Positions 8,239 to 16,678 of a stretch of 23,351 nucleotides of DNA are shown one piece after another. Below the pieces are notes generated by a model that worked only from the letters and a program-made list of their open reading frames with translations, had not been told where the DNA came from and ran no database searches. Each line of letters opens with the position of its first letter. Position 1 is the first letter of the stretch. Position numbers and translations under genes: made by a program. Source of the DNA: a virus; the IMG/VR virus record IMGVR_UViG_3300014325_000043, positions 1-23,351 of that record; one strand, written 5' to 3'.

Positions 8239-8921
8239 GCTTGCTCCTGATACCAAAGGGAATCGTGATCAGCGCCCTGCCACCCATGCGTGAAAGGTCC
8301 GCCGAGAGTGAAATGCGCGATCTTGGGATGGAGAGGTTGGGCCTGAACGTTCACGAGCCAGTTCCACTCCGCCGGCAGTGCGCCAATCTCCTCGTCGGCG
8401 CACCAATAAAACTGGTGCAGGTCAAACCCACGGCGCTCCTGCACATCGACCAGTGACAACCGACGATTGGCTGGATGGTCACAGTTCCACAGCACGACGC
8501 TCGACCAGTTCTTGCGTGGATAGGTGAGTTGCGCCTGACCATCCATCTTCTGCAGCGCGCCGATCTGCGGAGTGTGCTGGACGCACATCACGGCATACCG
8601 GGGGTCCGCGAGCGCAAAGAGGTGCGCGACGTCGTCGAGAAAGACGACATCACTATCCGCGAACAGGGCCCATCCGGTCTGAGCCAGCATCGGCACGAGA
8701 AAGCGCGAGATCGCGAATTCTGTAGAAGCCGGCGCATTGCTAGGCAAGTCATACCGCTGCCCACGAAGATCCGTAGGACGACGCAGAAGGCCCCACGCCT
8801 CCAGCCTGCGGATATCCAAGGGAGTCACGTTAACCGACGCTGAAGCGCGCCGGCGCAGGCTCGAGACGGCCACTTCGTAGGCTTCGGACTCGCGCGCGTC
8901 GTATCCGACGTAGATCTTCAT
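8163..8921 (-). CDS. glycosyltransferase, GT8/GT-A type
   Basis: The 252-residue protein begins MKIYVGYDARESEAYEVAVSSL, the usual opening of small GT-A glycosyltransferases. It has a nucleotide-sugar and metal-binding DXD motif as D89-S-D91 (WALFADSDVVFLDD) and then VMCVQHTP, SVVLWNCDH and a C-terminal HFTLGGPFTHGW that often ends the catalytic core. It would transfer a sugar from a nucleotide donor in the cytoplasm; substrate unknown. Its ATG overlaps the stop of the preceding glycosyltransferase (ATGA). It is third and last of three transferases in this cassette. Confidence 0.85.
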   Translation of the reverse strand: MKIYVGYDARESEAYEVAVSSLRRRASASVNVTPLDIRRLEAWGLLRRPTDLRGQRYDLPSNAPASTEFAISRFLVPMLAQTGWALFADSDVVFLDDVAHLFALADPRYAVMCVQHTPQIGALQKMDGQAQLTYPRKNWSSVVLWNCDHPANRRLSLVDVQERRGFDLHQFYWCADEEIGALPAEWNWLVNVQAQPLHPKIAHFTLGGPFTHGWQGADHDSLWYQEQAWLRQNLDPEPASRVSSTSSRGVAA

Positions 8922-9646
8922 GCCACCTCCGCATAGTGGCTCATGAGGTCTTTCCGATCGCCCTTGAGGTGCAGAATCGCCTTCTCGCTCACATCCTGGT
9001 CGATACGATCAGGCGAGAAATTCCATACTTGCGCCGGCAACTGCCGCACCGTCAGAAGCGTCCCGCGATCCTCCAGCGACCACCGAATCCTCACATCCTT
9101 GTCAGCCTGTGCTTCGCGCGGAGGTGCGCCGACGAGATCCGCAAGCGCTAACTGGTTTCCGTACCACTCCTGCTTTGAGTTCGCCATGAGCAGTATCCGA
9201 TAGCGTAGCCAGTAGAAGGCCTCGATAGTCGAGGGGCGAACATGCGCGCCCACCACGCCATAGTTGTATGGCTGGGCGCGCACGAACTCATCGAGTTCGG
9301 GATCATCGTTTACATGCGAGCGCCAGGTGACATAGAGATCCGGCACGAGCGACCAGGGGAACTTGCGGCGCATCAACACATCCGCATCGAGGAACAGCAC
9401 CCGATCACCGCGCTCGAGATAGCTCAAGGCGGCGATCTGGGCATCCAGGTTCGCAACCATGGCCGGCCGTCCCGGCTCAAGCGTGTGGAAGGCGACATCT
9501 TTCGGTCTGGGCGTCGAAGAGGGCTCGTCCGTCCAGATGTGAATGCGCGCTTCCGGATCAACCCGGCGCACGCTGCTCATCGAGAGCTCAGCAAAGTAGA
9601 TGAACTGCTCACCGCGGATCCAGTAGACGTAATGGGTTTGGCTCAT
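8918..9646 (-). CDS. glycosyltransferase, GT8-like
   Basis: The 242-residue protein starts MSQTHYVYWIRGEQFIYFAE. It has a clear GT-A core: a strand RVLFLDADVLMRR carries the DXD motif (D87-A-D89), preceded by NLDAQIAALSYLERGD. Later come YNYGVVGAHVR and a long acceptor-side part ending AILHLKGDRKDLMSHY, where His and Gly may line the active site. The ATG overlaps the stop of the methyltransferase gene (ATGA), which rules out the longer frame reaching 9781. Together with its neighbours it forms a sugar-modifying cassette. Confidence 0.8.
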   Translation of the reverse strand: MSQTHYVYWIRGEQFIYFAELSMSSVRRVDPEARIHIWTDEPSSTPRPKDVAFHTLEPGRPAMVANLDAQIAALSYLERGDRVLFLDADVLMRRKFPWSLVPDLYVTWRSHVNDDPELDEFVRAQPYNYGVVGAHVRPSTIEAFYWLRYRILLMANSKQEWYGNQLALADLVGAPPREAQADKDVRIRWSLEDRGTLLTVRQLPAQVWNFSPDRIDQDVSEKAILHLKGDRKDLMSHYAEVA

Positions 9647-10218
9647 GCGGCCATCCTCACATCGGTATCTTTCTGCACCACCCAGACGGAGTCCGGGCAG
9701 ACCGCCACTCGCAGCAACGGGAACGCTTTCGCGACTGCGCGCATGACACCCGGGAAGCGGTGTTGGTAGTCGTGGCCGCACAGATAACCGCCATCACGCA
9801 CCAGGGGCCACCACGCCTTGATGTCGGCGAGAGCGTTCTCGTAGTCGTGGCCGGCATCGATGAAGACGATGTCATAGGGCGCCGGTCGTCGGGGATGCTG
9901 ACCATTAGCCAGCAACTCCACTGCATTCATGCTAGTCATACGAAACATGTGCGCGCGCCACTCGTTCTTTCCAACATTCGCCCAGAAATCGCGCTCGATC
10001 TGAGCGAAGTCCCAGTCCTTATAGTCCTCGTCGGCGTTCGCCATTGGTGCCCACGGATCAATAGTGATCACATGGAGCTCAGGAAGCGTCTCGAGCAGAA
10101 AGCCGGTCGTTCTGCCTTCTTTGCAGCCGACTTCGACTAGCGTTCTCGCGCTCATCTGCTGACATAGCCCCGCGAGCACTTCCCAGCGACGGAGCGGGGA
10201 TTGAAAGCTATGCCCCAT
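9643..10218 (-). CDS. class I SAM-dependent methyltransferase
   Basis: The 191-residue protein has a Rossmann-fold methyltransferase core: motif I LVEVGCKEGRTTGFLL, an acidic residue after strand 2 (VITIDPW), then DIVFIDAGHDYENALADIKAWW and a glycine loop with GGYLCGHDY. This resembles the Methyltransf_24 type of enzyme that often methylates sugars or small acceptors. An ideal Shine-Dalgarno (AAGGAG, 6 bases before ATG) fixes the start at 10218, rejecting the longer frame from 10263. It lies between glycosyltransferases, so O-methylation of the added sugar is plausible (inference). Confidence 0.8.
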   Translation of the reverse strand: MGHSFQSPLRRWEVLAGLCQQMSARTLVEVGCKEGRTTGFLLETLPELHVITIDPWAPMANADEDYKDWDFAQIERDFWANVGKNEWRAHMFRMTSMNAVELLANGQHPRRPAPYDIVFIDAGHDYENALADIKAWWPLVRDGGYLCGHDYQHRFPGVMRAVAKAFPLLRVAVCPDSVWVVQKDTDVRMAA

Positions 10219-10337
10219 GGGAATCTCCTTTCCAGAGCTTGCCACGTACCACCAGCGAAACAATCATTTGCGAAACCCCGAAATGAGCGGCGATCGCAGT
10301 TGTTGGCTATCGAAATTTTCTGCCAAACTCATGCGGC

Positions 10338-11765
10338 TTACTCCATGTTAAAACGCGCCCGAAGCGACTCATGGAGGACTGTGGAGGGCGGTCCCCAGTC
10401 ACTCCCGTGTTGCCGCAACAGGCGCGCATTCGGGTGGGCGTACCAGAACCATTGCTCTCCTGAGAGACCGTACCGCCATGCAGGCTTGGACGGTGTCATG
10501 ACATAGGTCGGATGCCCCAGTGCCGCCGACAGATGCGCGATGCTCTGACATACGGTGACCGTGGCATCGGTGGCCTTGACGAGCGCCGCCTGATGCTTGT
10601 ACTCCCAGGCCCAGCAGGCAGATGGGTACCAGAGAAACCGTCCAGGGCCATAGGCCTGCGCCATGTAGTCGCCGAACTTGGTCATGTCCTCGTAATCGAG
10701 CGATACGAAGAGGTAGCGAGGGTCGGACAAGATGTTCGCGAGTACATCGGGGACCAGAATGCGGTAGGTGCGCGCGGTCGACATCGTTCCGCCGCGCATG
10801 GCCAGCCCGATGATCTTACGGCCCGCGGCGATCTGCTCGAGGTGAGTGCGCATCTCGCGCACCTCTTTGGGATCTGCCGAATATACCGGACCCTGCCAGG
10901 TGAACTGACTCAAGTCCCGGCGGTATAGGCGCCCAAGATTACCGATCGCGATCTTTGCGTCCGCCTGGATCTGCCAGTTGGGATTCTTGATCTTGCGCGT
11001 GGGATAGAGCGTTATCGAATGGCCCGGTGACTTCATCCAACTTGCGTGTTGATGGAGCGATTCCAGACGCGCATGACAGTCGAAGACGATCTCGTAGTCC
11101 TTCTTCGCATCCCGAAGGATCGTCGAGAACATGATCTCGTCACCGATGCCCTGCTCTCCATAGACGATCAGCGTTTTCCCTTTTCCGGCGAGCTCGGCAT
11201 GAAGTTCGGGAGTGAGTGCGGGTGGATCCGGATCGTAGACTTTGTTCACACGATGCCGGTGGGCTCCTTCCGCGTAGAGATCGAATCCGCGGGCGTAGTC
11301 GCCAGCCTCGAGATACAACAGCGCGAGATTGAACTTTGCCCCGAGATGGTCCGGTTTCGCGGCAATGGCTCGCTCCCCGTACGCGATGCCCGGGGCCGGC
11401 TCGCCCTCATTGACGTAGGAGCCGCAGAGATTAGCCAGGATGTCGGAATCCTCGCCGATGCGCTCCAGTCCTCGTTGGAGCATGAGCCGTGCCGGCTCAA
11501 TCCGGCCCATCGTGCGTAGGACGCCACCCATGTTGGCCCACACCGCGTGATGAGGTTCAAGCTCCATGCTCTTTCGGAACAGCTCATAGGCGACAACCTG
11601 TTTCCCCTCGAGGGAGCACAGGATGCCGCCGTAGAAGTAGAGCGGCCCGATATCGGGCTTCTGGTCCAGCGCCGGCCAGAGGAGCTCGTGCGCCAGTTGG
11701 AGATTGTCTTCGCGGATGGCTGCTGCGATCCGCTCGACAACGATGTTGAGTCCGAGTTCTTGCAT
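10338..11765 (-). CDS. TPR-containing glycosyltransferase (GT9/GT41-like, GT-B)
   Basis: The 475-residue protein has four or five TPR-like helix pairs in its first 170 residues (for example YELFRKSMELEPHHAVWANMG, AYGERAIAAKPDHLGAKFNLALLYLEAGDY). A GT-B domain follows: GEQGIGDE (203-210) and, near the C-terminus, QSIAHLSAALGHPTYVMTPS (407-426) with AWRYGL. These are hallmarks of TPR proteins fused to heptosyltransferase-like or O-GlcNAc-transferase-like domains. The TPR part probably recognises a protein acceptor. The ATG has a strong GGAGGGGAACA site. The gene directly follows a decoration-like virion protein, a possible substrate. Confidence 0.8.
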   Translation of the reverse strand: MQELGLNIVVERIAAAIREDNLQLAHELLWPALDQKPDIGPLYFYGGILCSLEGKQVVAYELFRKSMELEPHHAVWANMGGVLRTMGRIEPARLMLQRGLERIGEDSDILANLCGSYVNEGEPAPGIAYGERAIAAKPDHLGAKFNLALLYLEAGDYARGFDLYAEGAHRHRVNKVYDPDPPALTPELHAELAGKGKTLIVYGEQGIGDEIMFSTILRDAKKDYEIVFDCHARLESLHQHASWMKSPGHSITLYPTRKIKNPNWQIQADAKIAIGNLGRLYRRDLSQFTWQGPVYSADPKEVREMRTHLEQIAAGRKIIGLAMRGGTMSTARTYRILVPDVLANILSDPRYLFVSLDYEDMTKFGDYMAQAYGPGRFLWYPSACWAWEYKHQAALVKATDATVTVCQSIAHLSAALGHPTYVMTPSKPAWRYGLSGEQWFWYAHPNARLLRQHGSDWGPPSTVLHESLRARFNME

Positions 11766-11797
11766 TGTTCCCCTCCGCCCAGAGGAAAGATCAGTTG

Positions 11798-12238
11798 TTA
11801 CGGGAAGTTCTGGCCGGGCACCTTGTAGTAGATGACCAGCTCACCCAGATAACCGAGCGTTGCACCGGCCGCCGAAACCATTTGGACCGGCACATACCGC
11901 GGCATCTTGTCGTCAGAAAGAGAGGCCTGGGCTTTTAGGCCCAGAATCTTCGCTGCGGCTCCTTGATAGCGCGCGGCCGAGTAGGTGGCCGAGGTGAAGA
12001 ACGCCGAGGGGCTTGCGCTCGTGCCGAACTTCAAGACGGTGGTACCGATGCTGGTCGCCGTGCCGCCGTAGAACACGACATCCAGCGGGATCGCATTCAC
12101 CGGCAGCTTGCCGATCTGGATGATGTCCGTGGGCGAGAACGTGCTGGAGAACGACAGATGCAGGACCAGCGCATTGACGCCTGCGTGAACGGCCTCGGGC
12201 TGATTCAACCAGGAGCTTGTGATTTGACGAGTAGGCAT
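11798..12238 (-). CDS. decoration-like virion protein
   Basis: The 146-residue protein follows the capsid gene directly. It is beta-rich, with Ser/Thr-dense strands (LHLSFSSTFSPTDIIQIGKLP, TSIGTTVLKFGTSASPSAFFTSATYS) and the ending GYLGELVIYYKVPG. It has no enzyme motif. A small beta-rich protein immediately after the capsid gene usually decorates the head surface. That function is inferred from position and composition. AAGGAAACACC before ATG fits a start at 12238. The many Ser and Thr residues make it a candidate acceptor for the glycosyltransferases encoded next to it. Confidence 0.65.
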   Translation of the reverse strand: MPTRQITSSWLNQPEAVHAGVNALVLHLSFSSTFSPTDIIQIGKLPVNAIPLDVVFYGGTATSIGTTVLKFGTSASPSAFFTSATYSAARYQGAAAKILGLKAQASLSDDKMPRYVPVQMVSAAGATLGYLGELVIYYKVPGQNFP

Positions 12239-12247
12239 GGTGTTTCC

Positions 12248-13309
12248 TTAGCTCGCCACTTCATAGCTCGACATCGTCACAGTGGCGAAGTCCGAGCCGT
12301 TGAAGCGCGTCTTGACGAGTCCACCGATGCAGCCGGCGGCTACACCCAACTGGTTCTCGTAGTCGAAGAGTTCCTCCTTCCAGGAGAAGGTGTTCTTCCC
12401 GTAACCGCGGCCGAAGGCGAGACAAGCCGCCTGAGCGCCGCACAGTACCGCCCGCACGACGTTGTTATTGGCGTCGCCCGCCAGCGTCGAAGGGATGCGC
12501 ACGCTCTCATGCAGAATGACGCCGTTGTAGAGACCAAGTGCGCCGGTAAAGATCGGGTTGTTCGTGATCTCGCCGCCCTGCATTGCCGCCTTCTGGATAT
12601 CGCTCCACTGGGTTGAGCCCGAGAGGCTCTGCCGCAGCGAGGTCACCTGATAGGGATGCAGGAAGGCCACGAGGTAGTCGTTCGACCCCACCCGCACGGG
12701 GCGCAGGTAGTTCACCGCGAGCTTGCCCTTCTCCACCGCTTTGTCGATGAGAGCCAGACTGAATCGGTTGGAGGTCGTCGCGGAGAGCGATGCTTCCGCA
12801 GCCTCCGAGCCCGGAAACACCATGTGGCCGCTGTCGGGCGCGGTCGCTGCCTGCAGTCCGGTGAAGCGTTGATCCGCCTGTCCGGAGTTGCCCGTGATCT
12901 GGTTGAAGAACCAGCGGTCGATGCGCTCGCTCCACCAGTCCGCCAGGCCGTCGCGGGCCTCGTCTCGGATCGTGAAGGGCACCCGCTGCTCGCTCATCTT
13001 GCCGCTCGAGCGCACCGCATGGCGGAGCTGATCGATGGTGACGTTTTGCGAGTAGGTGACGAGCGCTTCCTCGTTACCTTCGAGGGTCGCATCGCCTTGG
13101 ACGCCGGCGCCTCCCAGCTGCTGCCGCAGTCCGAAGGTCAGGCGGTCGCCCGGGCCTTTGTTGAGCTCGGTCTTGATCTGGATCAGCGCGTTGCTGTCCG
13201 TGCCCATGAACTGCAGCGCAAAGGTCTTCTTCAGCGCTTCCTTCATGAGCTCGTTGGACCATCGCTTGACGGCCAACGGTGAGTTGACTGGATAGTCTGT
13301 GCCTGCCAT
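12248..13309 (-). CDS. major capsid protein, N4 gp56 type
   Basis: The 353-residue protein matches the N4 gp56-like capsid type. It opens AGTDYPVNSPLAVKRWSNEL, with ALKKTFALQFMGTDSNALIQ and GPGDRLTFGLRQQLGGAGVQ. Then follow TIDQLRHAVRSSGKMSEQRVPFTIRDEARDGL-like and DRWFFNQITGN motifs, and later RVGSNDYLVAFLHPYQVTSL. It builds the icosahedral head. Length agrees with this family. The gene is preceded by the scaffold and a lipoprotein gene across a 224-base gap. Unlike its neighbours it has no strong Shine-Dalgarno visible before the ATG, which is odd for an abundant protein. Confidence 0.85.
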   Translation of the reverse strand: MAGTDYPVNSPLAVKRWSNELMKEALKKTFALQFMGTDSNALIQIKTELNKGPGDRLTFGLRQQLGGAGVQGDATLEGNEEALVTYSQNVTIDQLRHAVRSSGKMSEQRVPFTIRDEARDGLADWWSERIDRWFFNQITGNSGQADQRFTGLQAATAPDSGHMVFPGSEAAEASLSATTSNRFSLALIDKAVEKGKLAVNYLRPVRVGSNDYLVAFLHPYQVTSLRQSLSGSTQWSDIQKAAMQGGEITNNPIFTGALGLYNGVILHESVRIPSTLAGDANNNVVRAVLCGAQAACLAFGRGYGKNTFSWKEELFDYENQLGVAAGCIGGLVKTRFNGSDFATVTMSSYEVAS

Positions 13310-13533
13310 GGAGCGGTCTCGAGGTGAAGAACGAATCCCGGTGAGGTAACCGGACTTTCGTCACCTTGACGCAGTGACCGCTGGCGCCCCTTGAGGTGGG
13401 CGGCACCTTTGAGCCTATGACGCACAGCTCGCGCGAATGGGCGGAGTGTTGCTCAGCTTCCCTGCTGATACAACAACCATTTTGCGCGGGAATTACCTAA
13501 ATAAGCGGCTGCCAGCCGATCACGTGGGAATCG
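13310..13533. other. intergenic spacer upstream of the capsid gene
   Basis: This 224-base gap is one of the few real spacers in the operon. No frame in it has a convincing start and site. It carries weak inverted repeats: a CCGGT/ACCGG pair at 13337-13352, and an AGGTG/CACCT pair near 13394-13408 without a T-run. I see no clear promoter or terminator. It may tune capsid mRNA. Confidence 0.4.
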
Positions 13534-13737
13534 TCATCGGCTACGGTTCTCATCTTGCGCATAGTGCCCTCGATCACATTCCTCCATTGGCAGCAACATT
13601 TCTCCACTACCAGTGTTGAAATCTTGATACCAGATATGTTGCTCATCACATACGAACTTAAGTCCGTAGTTATGGGCATCAATCTTCACGCACCCCGCTA
13701 ATAGAAGCGTCACAAAGGCCACTACCAGCCTAATCAC
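13534..13737 (-). CDS. small phage lipoprotein
   Basis: The 67-residue protein starts at a GTG that overlaps the stop of the scaffold gene (GTGA). It begins with a hydrophobic signal VVAFVTLLLAGC, a good lipobox LLAGC with the lipidated Cys at residue 16. The mature part is about 50 residues with two further cysteines (CDEQHIWYQDF..., MEECDRG). It would be exported and attached to a membrane. Its presence between scaffold and capsid genes is unusual. Possible roles are host-surface modification, exclusion or a lysis accessory. It cannot be assigned from sequence. Confidence 0.75.
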   Translation of the reverse strand: MIRLVVAFVTLLLAGCVKIDAHNYGLKFVCDEQHIWYQDFNTGSGEMLLPMEECDRGHYAQDENRSR

Positions 13738-14675
13738 TTTCGTTTTCTCACCCCGAAGCGCTCGGCGAGCGCGCTGGCAAACTCCGGCATCGTATCGCCC
13801 TCGTCTTCTCCGGTGGCCTCTGCCCCGCCGCCCCCGCCCATGGAGCGCAGCGCGTCTTTGTCAGGTTTGGGCGTGCCGTTGGCGTCTGCAGGAGGCGTCG
13901 CGGCTTTCGGCTGATAACCCATCGTCTTGGCGTAGTTGTACGCAAACTCCGCGGGATTCCCGCCGGCGCGCAGGATCTGCGCGGCCGCGCCGATCTCTTC
14001 CGAAGTGATCTGCTGCTGGATCTGCTGCGGGGTCGCCTGAGGATAGAGCATCTGCAACTGATTGCCGCGCACCAAACGGATGTGATCGATCGCCGAGGTG
14101 TAATCCGGCGTGGTCTTGATGAACGCCTGCTCGTGCTGCTGCACGCCGCTCAAAAGCTGGTTCAATTGCTGCTGCTGCTCACGCTCCTGAGTCTGCCGGG
14201 TGGTGGCCTCGTCCAGCTTCTTGAGGGCATCTGCGGTTTGTTTCGCCTTCGCGTCGACGTAACCTTTCGGATCCTCCAGGAAGTTCGGGTCCTTTGGCTC
14301 TTGAGCGGCCTTCTTCTGCGCGCGCAGGTCCTTGAGCAACTCCGCATCTTCGGCCGAGAGCTTCGGCTGAGATTCGAGAGCGGCAATCTGCGTCTTGAGT
14401 GCCTTGATGGTCTCGCGCGACTCATGCAAAGCCGCGATCGGGACTAGTTTGTCTTTTCCATCGGCTCCTGGAGCGCCTGCAGCTGCAGCGTCACCCGCAA
14501 CTGCTGCCCCATCGGCAGATTTTCCAGTAGCCCCTTCAGCTGGTGCTCGTTGTCCTTCATCGCCTGCTCCAGCAGCGCCCGATACTGCTCCCTGATCTGC
14601 TCCAGCTGTTCCGCCAGATCCTGCGTCTGCATTGATGTCCGCCCCCGAGTCGATTTGTTCGATGACTGCGCTCAT
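13734..14675 (-). CDS. scaffolding-like head assembly protein
   Basis: The 313-residue protein lies between portal and capsid genes, the usual place for a scaffold. It has a disordered Ala/Gly/Asp N-terminus (about 1-75), a helical coiled-coil middle (about 80-200; ETIKALKTQIAALESQPKLS, LKKLDEATTRQTQEREQQQQ), a helical QQIQQQITSEEIGAAAQIL part and a charged C-terminus ending GVRKRK, typical of scaffolds that bind the capsid through a basic tail. There is no protease motif that I can see. The start ATG follows the portal stop by 2 bases after a GGGGCGGGG site. Confidence 0.75.
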   Translation of the reverse strand: MSAVIEQIDSGADINADAGSGGTAGADQGAVSGAAGAGDEGQRAPAEGATGKSADGAAVAGDAAAAGAPGADGKDKLVPIAALHESRETIKALKTQIAALESQPKLSAEDAELLKDLRAQKKAAQEPKDPNFLEDPKGYVDAKAKQTADALKKLDEATTRQTQEREQQQQLNQLLSGVQQHEQAFIKTTPDYTSAIDHIRLVRGNQLQMLYPQATPQQIQQQITSEEIGAAAQILRAGGNPAEFAYNYAKTMGYQPKAATPPADANGTPKPDKDALRSMGGGGGAEATGEDEGDTMPEFASALAERFGVRKRK

Positions 14676-14677
14676 GA

Positions 14678-16678
14678 TTACCCCGCCCCTGCTTGAAGTG
14701 CCCCGGCTTCCGCCGCTTTACGAATGGTTTCTACATGTTGGAGCGCCGCATTACCCGGCGCTTCCCAGATGCCTGTCTGTGCTTTGACGGTATCCAGTTG
14801 CGCACTGGCGTTATCCGCGTTGGCCGACGCCTGATCTTTCGCGATTTTGGTGACCGCAGCCTTTTGCGCCAGAGCCTGGGCCGCTTGCTGGGCCTGTTGG
14901 GCCTGCGGTGAGGGCTGCAGCTGCTGTTTCCACTTCTGCGCGAGATCATCCGGAAGCGGCGCATAGTCGAGCACCTCTTTGGGAATGGCGATACCGGCCT
15001 GGAGGGCCATCGGGATGGTCTCTTTCAAGACAGCCCAGACGCGCTCGCGCATGTTTACTGACGTGGGCGCCTCATCCACGATGATGTCGAACGTGGCGGT
15101 GAGCGGATCGCGCAGGAGCGGCACATATTGCGCGCCTTCCTGGCCCACGATCCGGATGAGCCGGCCGTCCGCCATGAAGTCGCGGATCATGCTGAGCATG
15201 GTGCGGCCCGACTCCTGGTAGTAACGCCGCAGTCCGTCGAAATACCAGGCCACGATGGCCAGCGCGCCTTGCTTGCGCTGCGCCTCGACAATGCCCGGCT
15301 GCTGGCGGTCGGTGAGTCCCAGGAGTTCGGCGTTGATACCGGACACGCCAGGGAGCGCATCCATCGAGAACTGCATCAGGCGGTCCATGCCCTGCGGATA
15401 GGAGCCATCCGGTTTGGGCTGGATCTTGCCGCCAGTGAGTGCGCCAGAGCGGACGAACGTCGGCTTGCTGGGGTCGGCCCATGAGTCCTCGAACTCCGCA
15501 GAGTCCTCGACCGCATCTTCCTCGATCATGACGCCGCCCTTGGCGTTCACCATGAGCTGCCAGATGATCGACGAGAAAAACGCGTTGACCCAACGCTGCG
15601 GGTCTTTCAGGTTTCGCCCCAGGCCATACCAAAGGTTTTTGTTGCGATCGCGCTTGCCGGTGATCGCGTGGAAGGTGAAGGCCGGAATCGACTTGATCTC
15701 GCCATGAATGCCGTCGCTGGTGATCCAGCAGCGGTAGTAGCGCTTGATTTTCTGCTTGTCCGGCTGGTGCGCGATGCCACCCGCCTGGAGTTGCTGCTGG
15801 ACCTGCGGCCATTCCTCGTCCGAAAACTGCTGGGTAGCCGGCGGCGCGCCAGGGAATTGCGCGGTCACATTCCAGACCGTGTGCAGGCAGTAGAACTGAT
15901 AGTCCGCCACCATGAAGTGACCGCGGGCCTCGTTAGGGACTGCCTGCCCGTCGTAGTCCTGCGGCTTGGTGATGACCTGCAGCCCCTGATCGATGTCACC
16001 CGGGTCCATTCCCACGATCGACACGCTACCCGTGGGCTCAGCGTCAAACAGGTCCTTGTACTCCTCGAACGTCACCCGTTTCAGTCGGACATGCCAGCGC
16101 CGATCGATCAGGTTCTTTTTGCGCGCCATCGGGTCCCAGATCATTTCCATGGGATCGCGCCGCTCCTGCGCAATCGCCCCACCCGGATCGTCCTGGTCGC
16201 TGTAGAAGTCCTCGATCCAGCCCATGCCCGTCAGCAGCGTGTCGTGGCCGGCATCGGATTCCTCGAACTCCGAACCGCACTGATCGCGACACCAGGCGAG
16301 CGCGCCCGTGGCGACGTCATTGATAGCCACAGCGCCATTGCGCCGCGGGTAACAGCGAATCTCCTGGCGGTTGTTGATCTGCAGCCCCATGACCACGTCG
16401 ATGAACTTCGACATGAGGTTGAAGGTCACCATGGGCCGGTTCTGCTCGCGCATCCGCGTCTCATCGTCGACATCCCACTGCCGGCCGGCGACGTAGTCGA
16501 ACAGCTCCTTGGCTTCCTGGCGCCAGTCCTTCGAATGCGCGTAGCCGGCGGCCGAGCGGCGCCGAAACTCGTTCAGCGTCTCATCCGGATCAGGCGGCGC
16601 ATACGGCTGCGCGCTCCGGGGCATCGTGGCGTAGGGCTGTGGGCCCTGTTGGGGATCGGAGGCGGGTTGTTCGTTCAT
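14678..16678 (-). CDS. portal protein, P22 type
   Basis: The 666-residue protein has P22-portal features: ELFDYVAGRQWDVDDETRMR, then NRPMVTFNLMSKFIDVVMGL and NNRQEIRCYPRRN. These come after a disordered proline-rich N-terminus and before a large C-terminal part (wing, stem, crown) ending in a glutamine-rich coiled tail near 560-640. Portal dodecamers form the DNA entry pore and dock terminase. Its ATG overlaps the terminase stop (ATGA), which rules out the longer frame from 16825. Length is somewhat below that of P22 portal, which is about 725 residues. Confidence 0.9.
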   Translation of the reverse strand: MNEQPASDPQQGPQPYATMPRSAQPYAPPDPDETLNEFRRRSAAGYAHSKDWRQEAKELFDYVAGRQWDVDDETRMREQNRPMVTFNLMSKFIDVVMGLQINNRQEIRCYPRRNGAVAINDVATGALAWCRDQCGSEFEESDAGHDTLLTGMGWIEDFYSDQDDPGGAIAQERRDPMEMIWDPMARKKNLIDRRWHVRLKRVTFEEYKDLFDAEPTGSVSIVGMDPGDIDQGLQVITKPQDYDGQAVPNEARGHFMVADYQFYCLHTVWNVTAQFPGAPPATQQFSDEEWPQVQQQLQAGGIAHQPDKQKIKRYYRCWITSDGIHGEIKSIPAFTFHAITGKRDRNKNLWYGLGRNLKDPQRWVNAFFSSIIWQLMVNAKGGVMIEEDAVEDSAEFEDSWADPSKPTFVRSGALTGGKIQPKPDGSYPQGMDRLMQFSMDALPGVSGINAELLGLTDRQQPGIVEAQRKQGALAIVAWYFDGLRRYYQESGRTMLSMIRDFMADGRLIRIVGQEGAQYVPLLRDPLTATFDIIVDEAPTSVNMRERVWAVLKETIPMALQAGIAIPKEVLDYAPLPDDLAQKWKQQLQPSPQAQQAQQAAQALAQKAAVTKIAKDQASANADNASAQLDTVKAQTGIWEAPGNAALQHVETIRKAAEAGALQAGAG

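Noticed and set aside
12656-13282. 208-residue plus-strand frame opposite the capsid gene
   Set aside because: Antisense shadow of a confidently identified capsid gene.
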